Source: Rhabdophis nuchalis
Taxonomy: Eukaryota > Chordata > Lepidosauria > Squamata > Natricidae
Reading direction: 5' to 3'
DNA length: 64,000 bases
Assembly: GCA_039707465.1 (NCBI GenBank)
Contig: CM077648.1
Coordinates: 23,622,119 to 23,686,118, forward strand
The translations under genes were made by a program, and so were the position numbers. The notes beneath the pieces were generated by a model. That model was not told the origin of the DNA and did no database searches. It was given only the letters and a program-made list of their open reading frames with translations. Positions 37,065 through 49,000 of the stretch are shown piece after piece; positions within the stretch are counted from its first letter, which is position 1, and the number at the start of each line of letters is the position of its first letter.

Positions 37065-40000
37065 AAATGTTTTTTTTTTTTTTTTTAAAGGAATGATTAA
37101 TAATTAATTAAGAGACCAGGATGGATCCATTTCGGACTTCTTAGTCCTCGTCAGCTGGCCATACTTTCCTACAGGGATTTGAACTGGTGCTCTCCAGCAT
37201 TCGAAGCAGGCTTCTCTATGCCTTGAGCTAACCAGCTTCCCTGATTACATCATCCATTACATCATCATCCATCAGCCTGCTTCGAATGCTGGAGAGCACC
37301 AGTTCAAATCCCTGTAGGAAAGTATGGCCAGCTGACGAGGACTAAGAAGTCCGAAATGGATCCATCCTGGTCTCTTAATTAATTATTAATCATTCCTTTA
37401 AAAAAAAAAAAAAAAAACATTTAACACATATCTAAAAAGACAGCAGAAATTTAATAGGTCTCTGTCTGGATGATCTCAAAGAGGAGTCGAAAGACAGAGA
37501 AGGATGACAAGTTTGTCTCCTCCCTTGAACAGGCCTAGCAGGAAGCTGTAACATAGTATCTTCATATATATATATATATATATATCATATATCATTAAGC
37601 TATGTCCATTATTATTTCATTATTCTTATTCTAATCTCATTACCCCTTGATGCTTAATAAGTAGAAGCTTAGTAATTTTATAGATTGTTTTAGAAGGATT
37701 ATTAGTTAATAAATATCTAATTAGTATTTTTATTTTCTTACCATTTTTTCTTTCAGTGTTAAATTTTCAGTTTGGAGGAACGCAGATTCTTTCTTAGCAT
37801 CCAGGGCAACGGCTTCAGCATCTCGGAGGGACTGTTTCAACTCTTGCACTTCGTCCCGATTTTTCCTTGGAGTTTGCTGCAAGCATGAAAAATTGGGATA
37901 GTATTTATTATTTATTTATTTATTCGATTTATATACCGCCCTATTTCACCTAAAAGGAACTCAGGGCGGTGCACAGAAAGATAAAAACCCCACAATATAC
38001 AAAATATAAAAAACAATTAAATTATTAGATCTGTGCTAAAATTTGAATAAATAATTAAAACCAATAAATATCGAATTAAAATATTCCCTAATCTATGTTA
38101 GGCCGGCTAGATGAAAGAAATGTGCTTTTACCATCCGACGGAAGAGGCGTAGGTCCGTGATGGTACAGATATCGGGGGGAAGGTCGTTCCAGAGTGTCGG
38201 ACCCGCCACAGAGAAGGCTCGTTCCCTGGGAGTCGCCAGTTGGCATTGACCGGCTCACGGTACTCTGAGAAGGCCAACTCTGTGGGAGCGGACAGGTCGA
38301 AGGGAGGAATGTGGTAGGAGGCGGTCTCTCAAGTAACCAGGACCCGTGCCATGGAGCGCTTTGAAGATGGTAACTAACACCTTGAAGTGCATCCGGAAGA
38401 CCACAGGCAGCCAGTGCAGCTCGCGCAGGAGGTGTTACGTGGGAGTAACGAGAAACTCCCAGAATCCCCTGCACGGCCGCATTCTGCACTAGCTGGAGCC
38501 TCCGGGTGCACCTCAAGGGGAGCCTAGGTAGTCTTGCAGTAGTCTAGGCGGGAGTGACCGTGCGTAGGGCATCTCGATCTAGAAAGGGGCGCAACTGGCA
38601 TATCAGGTAAACCTGATAGAAGGCCCCCCTGGCCACGGCCGTCACATGATCGTCTAAGGACAGCCATGAGTCCAGGAGGACGCCCAAGTTGCGGGCCTTT
38701 TCCGCGGGAGCCAATGACTCGCCCCCGATAGCCAACGAGTGTTGTTTAAGCAGAGATAAATATTCTATCAAAGCAAAATGAAAACTATTTTTTTGGCGGG
38801 ATGGTTGATGGGTTGTGGTGTAGGAAAGTTAAAACAGACGATTCATAAATTTATTTTCGCAATTGCACATCATGATGAATTTCAATTTTCAAAAACCAGA
38901 GGTAAAGCTTATATACCAGGGGTGTCAAACTTATGGGACATATTGCAACTTCCCCCCTTTGATAAACTGGGCGGGGGGGGGGGGGGGCATGGCCAGTGCA
39001 TGATGCATCCAGCCCATGGGCCACGAGTTTACACCCTTGCTATATATTATCCTTTATTTGCTCCATTTATTTGCTACTTTAGTCATCCCAAAACACGACA
39101 AAAATATCAGCAAAATGTTCGCTCTTTGAAGAAATTATGATCACTTTTACAACTCTGAAAATTGAAATCTCTTTAGAAATGCATCCTTAGCCATAATAAT
39201 ATGCTAACCCATGCTATTATATTTATATGAAAAAAAGCACATCGATTTATAGAAAGTTTGCATACAGGTAGTTGATATGCGCTAATAACACCATGAGAAT
39301 TTGCATCTCTCTATCCATGAAGCAAACCAAACCTCTGGGCACAGTTTAGCCACATGGAAATATCATTCATTCTCCAATCACTCACCAGAAATTGTGAAAA
39401 TACATCAACTGACAAGAGCTTTTATTAACAACTTGTGTAACTTTTGTAACTTCTACAAATAATTTGCTGTCTAGAAAACTTGATAAATTTACTTCAGGGG
39501 TGTCAAACTTGTGGCGTCACATTGTCATCATGTGTCGTATCATGACTCCCCTCCCCCCCATTCGCTGAAGTGGGGGTGGGCATGGCCAGTGTTTGATCAT
39601 CCAGCCAACGGGCCCCAGGTTTGACACCCCTGCTCTGTGATAGACTAGAGCACTGATGGCGAACCTTTTTTGCCTCGGGTGCCAAAAGCACACACTTGCG
39701 CACCATTGCATGCACTCGGGTGCCCACCCCCATAATTTAATCCCCCCATGCCATGCCCCGTGCATGCATGCACAACTTTCTTGGAGCCTGGGGAGGGCAA
39801 AAACGCCCCCCACCTAGAGTCACTCCGGAGGCCGGAAACAGCCCATTTTCCAACTTCCGGTGAGCCTGGTCCATTTTTCACTCTCTGCAGGCTTCAGGAG
39901 GCTTTCCTGAAGTCTCCAGAGGACAAAAAACTGCTGAAAATCAACTGGCCAGTGTGTGCACGTGTGCTGGAGCTGACAGGACAACACCCTGCGTGCCCTC

Positions 40001-43000
40001 AGAAATGGCTCTACGTGCCACCTGTGGCACGCGTGCCATAGGTTTGCCATCACGGGACTAGAGTAACTACCATTCTACGTATGTAGCTATTCATAAGAAT
40101 TTCAACTAATAACAAAGGAATCAAATACACAAAAATATGCTTTTCATGAGAGATGGGGTGGCTCAGTGGCTAAGATGCTGAGCTTGTCAATCAGAAGGTT
40201 GGCACTTCGAATACCTAGCGCCGCGTAACGGAGTGAGCTCCTGTTACTTGTCCCAGTTTCTGCCAACCTAAGCAGTTCGAAAGCAGTTAAAAATTCAAGT
40301 AGAAAAATAGGAACCACCTTTGGTGGGAGGGTAACAACGTTCCGTGTGCCTTCAAAGTTTAGTCATGCCGGCCACATGACCAGGGAGACGTCTTCAGATG
40401 GCGTTGGCTCTTCGGCTTTGAAACAAAAATGAGCACTGCCCCCTAGTGTCCATATGTGCAAGGGGAACCTTTACTTTTTATGCTTTTCACAGTTCGCTTA
40501 CTAAATACACAATTAATTTAAGAAGTTTCAGACTTACTACTAAAATGCTTGTATCATTTTTGTCTTTTTTAAACTCTTCTACAAGGGTTTTGAGTTTCTT
40601 ATTGCGCTCTTCCAACACTGTCATTCTTTTCTCTTGTTCCTTGCACTGCATGTCTTTTGAGTTAATTTCTTGCTATAAAACAAACAAAAAGGTGCACCCC
40701 AAACACGTTCAATACATGCTAAATACAAAGGAATAGTCCCCATTCATATTGCCATTCCATAAAAAAAAAAAAAATAGGGAAGCCCGGCCACCACCACCAC
40801 CACCACCACCACCTCACCTGAAGGTCTTGATTGTATATTTCTGCATTTGAAATTATAGCCTTTAAGTTGGTAATTTCATGCATTAGTTGCATCTGTGGAG
40901 CAAGTGAAGCAAATAGCAAAGCATTTGTGAAGCCCCCATCAGTTTAGTTTACCTGCCATCACCATAAGAAAGATAAGCAGCCTTTGCATTAAAAGATTCT
41001 GTTAGAACCACTCAACTTTAGATAAGCATCTAGTTCAGGGGTGTCAAACTGGATTTCTTCAAGGGCCAGATCAGCACTGTAGTTCTCCTCTGAGGGCCAG
41101 GGGGGGGGGGGGGAGACACAGGACGGCCGCCTCCTGCAGCATTTTGCTGGCCAAAACCACCCCGGGGCCTTTTTTTTGCCTCTGTGGCCTCCAGCAGCAC
41201 CCTTCCAGCCACAAACAGGCTGCTGGAGGCTCCATGAGGCCTATTTTCGGCCTCCAGCAGCACTCTACTCATCAAAAAGGGGCTGCACGGAGGCCCCGCA
41301 GGCTGGTCCTTTGGTATTTCCAGATGGCCCCATGGGCTGGATTTAAGCATCTCGTGGGCCGGATTTGGCCTGCCAGGTTTGAGTTTGACGCCCCTGATCT
41401 AGTTGTTGCTGCAGGAAATACTGTTTTTGCATATCTTAAACTGGAGAAAAGTGGCTAGATCTGTACTTGGCACCGTGCAATGGTGACTTGGTTTATACAT
41501 AACACTAAGCTAAAATCAAATAAGCCATGCTTTGGCTCATCTCAAATGTAATCATTGTGGTTGGTTGTGGAACCATGGCTCAATGTATTATGTATACAGT
41601 CAAAAGCAAAGCTTAGCTTTGTAACATGTGTAAATCCAGTAATTGTTATTACTTCTCAGTCTTTCAAAGTAGAATGCCTTGGTTGCAAGATTAATATTTC
41701 AGGGTTGGACACAAGAAGTTTAATTCTACTTCAGTAATTTATATTCCATTAAAATTAGTGCATTTATGTTCCATCTTCCTTTCATAATAGACATTGAGAG
41801 AGAAAACACATTATTCCCAGATGATCCTTGGGCAAGATACTGTGCAAGGTTATAGTGCCATGTGCCCTAAACACTTTGCCCTAATCTATGCCCCCCAGGA
41901 CAACATTTTCACTCCCAGATATCCTATCCAGCACTGTCTTCAGATGTGTTGGTCAGGAAATCTGGGAACTGAAGTTCTAAACAACTGGGATGCATTGGAA
42001 GTATAATGCGAACCTGTCGGCTTGCAAATGTTTTGCATTGAGAGTGGAAGCTTCTGGGGGCCATGATCTCTTGTGAGTTCAGGCACCCATCTGGTTTTGC
42101 AGAGAATGGCGGTCTGAAGTCATGCCCCGAATATTTTTCTCTTGCTGTGCAAAAAGCATTTTTAGGATAGTGGAAGCAAAATTGTCCCACTCTCAAAGAA
42201 ACCGCAAAAGAGAGAACATTGATCTTTGCAAGGTAAGTGAATCTGGCATGGCAGGATTGGGGAGGGGGTGGGTGGGAGAGAGAGAAAGCAATTGTGGCGA
42301 GCCAGGTGAGGGAGAATAAACAGGGCGAATGCTGCAGTGCCTCTGCGGTCGTATGTGTGGGTGAATGATTGCTGTGGTGCTGCAACATTTGCAATTTCGG
42401 GACTGTGTTGTAAATACTCAGGGGGTGTTATCACGTAATTTCAAATGGTCTCTAAGTGAACTATCATAACTTGAGGATTACCTGTATAAAATAGTAGGGG
42501 GAAAAACCCTCACAACTTTATATGTTTTGAAAGAACTGCAGTGGTGTTTAGTCTGTTTGCACTTCACAATGAAAGTCTTTAAAGCTTATGGAAATGTTTC
42601 ATTTGCATATAAATGTTTCATTTGCAAACTATCATTTTTTCTCACCTCCTGCTCCTTAGAAGCCTGTTTCTCAAGGGCCATAAACTCATGGACTGATATT
42701 TTCTCATGCAGCTCTGTGAGTTCATAGGTCAGCTGTTCTTTCTCCAAGCACACACTATCAAATTTTGCTTTTATGGTTTGCTGTTCAGTGATGGCATTAT
42801 TCTAGCCAAGAAAGGAATGGAGGAGATTACATCTTTTACCCATAACCTCTGGTTGAATATCCTGCAACCTACAAAAATGACTCACCCTTTCTTCCAAGAG
42901 GCTTTGGCAAAGCTGAATCGACTCTGTCAAGTCTTTGGAAGCCTAGAACAAAAGACACTGCAGTGGGCAACAACATTCTTCTACTTCGCAAAATAGCAAA

Positions 43001-46000
43001 TGTAATGAAACTTAAAAGGGAATGTTGCTTAAAACCATTCTGCTTCATCATCAAATTATGTTCCCAGCTGGAAGAAAAGCTCTTTTAAAAAAACACACAT
43101 AATAATATGCAAACAACATTTATTTTATTGGATTTGTAACAAACATAGATCTAGTTAGGAATAAAGATAATAAAAGAAAACATGTTCCTTTTCCTTCTTT
43201 ACAGGCAGATCAAGAAACTGCTGGCATAAAATGAAGGCATTGGGGAAGAATTTTTGACAAGCTGTATTTCCCCTTAATGTACAATTCTACAACCCACTGA
43301 AGAATGTTTGCCCACTGGATGGGAAAAATTGGTTCAACAATATATCCAAACCTCTCTGTAAATTCTGCATAGATTTTTTAATCAGCCCCCAATACTTACA
43401 AAGTTGACTTTTGATCCCGGGACCCATTCCTCCTCAGGCATAACACTGGATGGATCCTCATAGTCAGAGAAATCAGAGGATACAGCTAAGAATTAAAAAT
43501 ATCCCCAACCAGGGGAACAATAATGGAATTATTATATATGTATACACTTAAAAGGAAGATGTAAAATTATTAATATGAAAGATGATTAATGGAATATGAT
43601 TATTAATACCACCAATATTAAATTGAGTTTGCTCAGATGCTGGAATGCACCATGTAAAGCAGGGGTCCCCAACCCCCGGTCTGCGGCTTGATAGGAACCG
43701 GGCTGCAGAGCCGGAGAGGAGGAGGAGGAGGGAGTAGCTCCCTGGGCAGAGAATGGCCGAGTGCACCTCCACCAGCTCCTTCCGAAGGCCACCGCAGCGC
43801 ACTTTCTGGGGCTACCCGGAGGTGCCGGCATGTCAGCTGAGGAGGTTACAGCTGACTCATCCCGCAGCGAGCGAGGGGGCGGGCAGGTGGAGGACCCAAG
43901 CTGCGGCTACCTTAAGCGCCGCCAAGGCCATCCGGGCGCTGCATGCCCACCTCCCTTCCAGCCCCGTGTGGCGCCTGGACGGCCTCGGCGGTGCTTAAGG
44001 TAGCCGCAGGCTCGGGTCCTCCCCCCGCCTGCCCGCTGCGGGATGAGGCAGCCGTAACCTCCCCAGCCGACATGCCGGCCCCTCTGCTGCTTCCCGGGGG
44101 GGGGGGGGGGGGAAGGGAGGGAGAGAATGACAGATACACAAGAGACAGACTTAGAGAGACAGAAATAGAGAGAGGGAGGGAGAGAGGGAATCAGACACAT
44201 ACACACAGAGTGACAGAGATGGGTGGAGGGAGGAGAGAGACAGATACAGAGAGAGAGAGAGACAAAAAACAGGGAAAGAGAAAGAAAGAAAAATAGAAAA
44301 AGAAAGATGAATGGAGGGTGGGAGTGAAGAAAAGGGGGAGAGAGGAGGAAGGGAGGGGTGAAAGAAGGAAGGAAGGAAAGAAAGAAATAAAGAAAAAGAA
44401 AGAGGGATGGAGGGTAGGAGGGAGGGAAGGAAAGAAGGGAGGAATGGGGAGGGAGGCAATGGAAGGAAGGAAAGGAAAGGAAGAAATCTATTTTCCTATT
44501 TCCTTCCACCTCAGGCTATCTGTTTGGTTAACCAGGTTAAAGATCTATTTTTCTCCCAGTGGTCATTTCAAAGGAATCACATCCTCTGAGTCATTTCCTG
44601 GATTCAAACCAGCATCATGGGCTGCCTTTATATATAACGAGTGCCCATAAATCCATTTTTACCATCTTCAGAAGACCAAAGACCAGCCAGAAATGGATGG
44701 AAGGAAGGAAGGAAGGAAGGAAGGAAGGAAGGAAGAAAGAAAGAAAGAAAGAACTTATGACCACAACTGAGTCCAAAATTTTGGTTGCTAAGCAAGACAG
44801 TTAAGTGAGTTTCACCACATTTTCCAAGTTGGCCATGCCCACCGGGTTACATGACCACTAAGCCACTCCCACAAAACAGGCCACACCTTTTGGCTCTCAA
44901 AAGAAATTTCAGTAGTGGTACTGTTGATATTAGGCTCTATTGACTAATAAGTTTGCCCACCACTGCCCTAGAGGGCCAAGTGAACCGACTCCCCCCCACG
45001 TGCACATGCGCAGGTGCGGCCGTTTGCGCCGTTGAGGCCCTAGAGGGCCAAGTGAGCAGACTCCTCCCCTCCGCGTGCGCATGCGCCACCTGTTCCCCCT
45101 CCTCCTCTAGGCCAGCCGGTCTGCAGAATTTTCTTTAAAATGAAACCGGTCCCTGGTGCAAAAAAGATTGGGGACCCCTGATGTAAAGCCTAGTGGAGAG
45201 AGTGGAAGGGAAGAGGGAAGGAAGGGAAGAGAGGGCATAGGAGAGAGGGAAGAGGTGAAGAAGAGAGAAGGAGCAGAAAGAGGAGAGAGAAGAAGGAGAG
45301 AGGAAGGGGAGGTAGAAAATAGAAAATAGAGGAGGGATGGTAGAGGGAAGGAAGGAGGTAGGGAGGAGGAGAGAGGGAGAGGAGGTGGGGCTGCAGTATA
45401 ATAGGGTATAATATGGTGTATGGAAAGTAGAACAGCAAATGAGAGTTGTTGTGGGTGGATGGTAAGAGGAATTGATATAATATAATATTGGATAATACAT
45501 AATAGTGCTTGCCAAGATGTAATGGTATACTTGTGGACATTTATATGAAAATAAAAACTTTTAAAAGAAAAAAAATAAAAACACCCCCAACCCCAAAGTA
45601 TATAAAATTAAATGGAAATTCTATGAAATATTTTTTTAAAAATACAAGATAGCTATTTTGGTCTCCTTAATTGCCACCAAGCAGCAACCGTTTCAATAGA
45701 CCCTAAATTGCTTTTATATCAGATAACTGAATTTTATGGAACCTAAGGTTGCTCTTTTCTGTCCCATTTGATTTGGATAGATGCTTAACTCCACAAAGTA
45801 GCTTTTGTTCTAGCGAGCAATGCAGATTTTATACTAGCCCTGTAAGGCTGAGTGCCTTGGGCACAAGCACCTGCCAGTTCAATACATTTGAAAAGTCGAG
45901 TCTTTTCAATCTCTGGAGACAGCTGCCAGATTCAGATTTCTTTCAAAGCAATTAAGAAAGAAACTGAACTTGGTACAGGCAGTCCTTGTTTAACAATGTC

Positions 46001-49000
46001 AATTGGGACCAGGAATTCTGTTAAGTGATGCACTTAAAAAACCAACCAACCAACCATGTGACTGTGCTGCTTCTGCTAAATGAGGCACTTACCATATTTT
46101 TCAGGGTATAAGACGCACCTTTTCCCCCTCAAAAAAGAGGGTGAAAATCTGGGTGTGTCTTATGCACTGAATACAGAATTTCTGGCCTCCTGAAACCCTG
46201 CCCCCTTTGCCTTTAGGAGGCTTCCAGAATGCTCCTGGGGGCTGGGGAGGGCAAAAATGAACAAAAAATGGGCTGTTTTTTGCTCCTTTTTGCCCTCCCC
46301 CCAGGAGCATTCTATCCTTTTTTTGGACAAAAAATGGGCCTGTTTTCGCGAGGTCTGCAGAGGCAAAAACTTTCTTTTTTAATTTGTCTCTTCAAAGTCT
46401 TGGTGTGTGTTATATTCCGAACAATGTGTTAAGTCAAAAGCCATGTGACCTTGCTGCTCAGTGACAGCAGTTCTGGAAGCCCCACAGTTGCTGTTGAGTG
46501 AAGACTGCCCAGGTGGTTAAGAGAGGACCACACTTGACCTCAACTTCCAACTTCCCGCTGCTTTCCCAAACGACTTTGTTTGTAGGAAGCCAGCAAGGAA
46601 GGTTGCAAATCATGATCATGTGACTGTGGAGATGTCGCAATGGCCATAAGTACATGGTCTGGTTGTAACTATTGTATAAGTACAATCACTGAACAAATGA
46701 TTGTTAAGGGAGGACCACCTGTAGTTTAAGCCCGGAATGTCACTCTTCACAGTCCATCTCATATTTAACAGAATTCAACTGTCAGGCCTGCAGCAATATT
46801 TTCTTATGGATCTTTGGCCTGCCATACTTTCTATTATTCTACTATGCATTTTCTATTGTGGGAAAATGGAAGGGGGGATTGTACAGAGTTTGATAGTAGG
46901 TAGCCATAACAAAATTCTTTCTAGAAAGCCAAGGTCATCCTTTGTCTCTGCACCTCTGCACCTGACTGGAACTGGATGAGTGGAAGCTTCAAGCATGGCA
47001 GTGGAAGATTGGACCATGTGATGGAGTTGTGGGTGTGAGGACAAGATCTTGAATTATCAACTGGCTGTGAAAACTGGGAAGCCTTCAGATTTGGAGTTTT
47101 CCCAGATGTGCCAACATGGCTCTCTTAATAAATTGGAACTTTGAGCAACCTTGGACTCTGATTTACTTTTGGATGCTATTTGGAAACCTGACATCAATAG
47201 TATCAGACATATAACATGTATGTTAAGCACACCTCCTAAAGAGGCATATGATGGCATTTACTATTAGTAATTTTTTACGAATGGCAAGTCTTGATTTGTT
47301 ACAAGCCACAATTAACTTTTATATTCCTTTTAAGATTTAGGAGTCAATTGAAACATTTTCTTAGGAAAAGGACTTACATTCTTCCATGTCTGTTAGACCA
47401 GGCAGAGAACTTTTGAAGCGCTTAGGTCTTCCAGGAATGTCTTCTAGGAAAGGAACTCCCCCATCTTGGCTTATAGCCCCAGGGGCCCAGGTCACACGCC
47501 TCTTCTTTTTATCCTTAAATTAAGAATAAAATAAAAATAAGCACACACATACACAATATAATAATAATAAGTTGAATTTATTGACCGCACCCTCTCCCCA
47601 CAGGGACTCGGGGCAGTGCACAGGGAAATTAAAAGCGAAAAATATACAAAATACATACAAATTAAAACAGATTAAACTCAATCAACCCTGTGCTAAAATC
47701 CCATTAACTAAAAATACCCAATAAATATAGTATACATTTAAAAAACCCATAGACAGAGAGACTACCCTAGGCCGGCCAGGCGGAAAAGATGAGTCTTCAA
47801 TTTCAGGCGGAAGGAGCGGAGGTCCGTGGTTGTTCTAATATCGGGGGGAAGGTCATTCCAGAGGGCCGGGCCCACCACAGAGAGAGCCCTTCCCCTGGGC
47901 GTCGCCCGCTGACAAAGTCTAGTGGACGGCACCCGGAGCAGTCCCTCTCTGTGGGAGCGAATCGGCCGTGAGGATGTATGAGGCAGGATCCGATCCCGCA
48001 GGTAGCTAGGTCCCGAGCCATGGAGCGCTTTAAAGATGATGATTAATACCTTGAAGCGCACCCGGAAGACGACAGGTAGCCAGTGCAGCTCGCGCAAGAG
48101 CGGTGTAACGTGGGTGAACCTGGTGGTTCCCATAATTGCTCGCGCGGCTGCATTCTGAACTAACTGAAGCCTCCGGGTGCACCTCAAGGGGAGCCCCATG
48201 TAGAGAGAGTTACAATAGTCCAGTCGAGATGTCACGAGGGCATGAGTGACTGTGCGAAGGGCGTCCCGATCCAATAGGGGGCGCAATTGGCGAACCAGGC
48301 GAACCTGGTAAAACGCCCTCCTGGCCACGGCTGTCACTTGCTCTTCCATAGACAGCCGGGTATCCAGGAGGACACCCAAATTGCGCGCCCCATCCACAGG
48401 GGCAAGATGTTCGCCCCCTATGGCCAGCGTTGGAGAAAGGTGGTTGAATCGGGCAGCCGGAAACCACAGCCACTCGGTCTTGGTCGGGTTGAGCCTAAGT
48501 CCGTTACTTCCCATCCAGATCCGCACGGCTTCCAGGCACTGGCACATCACCGCTACGGCATTGTTGGGGTGGTTTGGGGCAGAAATATACAGCTGAGTAT
48601 CATCAGCGTAGAGATGATACTCTACCCCAAAACCACGGATGATCTCACCCAGCGGCTTCATGTATGCATTAAACAGGAGAGGCGAAAGGACCGACCCCTG
48701 AGGCACCCCACATGTGAGGGGTCTCGGGGTCGACCTCTGCTCCCCTGCCAACACAAATTGCGATCGGCCAGAGAGGTAGGAGGAGAACCACCGTAGGACG
48801 GTGCCTCCCACCCCCAACCTCCCCAGCCGATGCAATAGGATACCATGGTCGATGGTATCGAAAGCCGCCGAGAGATCTAATAGAACCAGGATGGAGGAAC
48901 AACCCCCATCTCTGGCCCTCCAGAGATCATCAACCAACGCGACCAATGCCGTCTCAGTGCTATGCCCGGGCCGAAAGCCGGACTGGCGCGGGTCTAGATA

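Larger units (their letters stand above)
37061..37426. repeat. Long near-perfect palindrome carrying two hammerhead ribozymes
   Basis: Arms 37061-37211 and 37275-37426 are reverse complements apart from a T17/A18 run difference; the loop is 37212-37274. Each arm reads outward from a tRNA-like head, through a hammerhead core, to an AT-rich end and poly-A. It looks like two head-to-head copies of one short retroelement, the right one lacking the start of its head. Confidence 0.95.

Noticed and set aside
40148..40230. tRNA gene
   Set aside because: A and B boxes are those of a SINE head; no good cloverleaf, and the body continues into the SINE family.
43907..45540. Pro/Ser/Leu-rich minus ORFs and Lys/Glu/Gly-rich plus ORFs
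   Set aside because: Translations of purine-rich microsatellites in a hAT element and in an L1-like 3' UTR.
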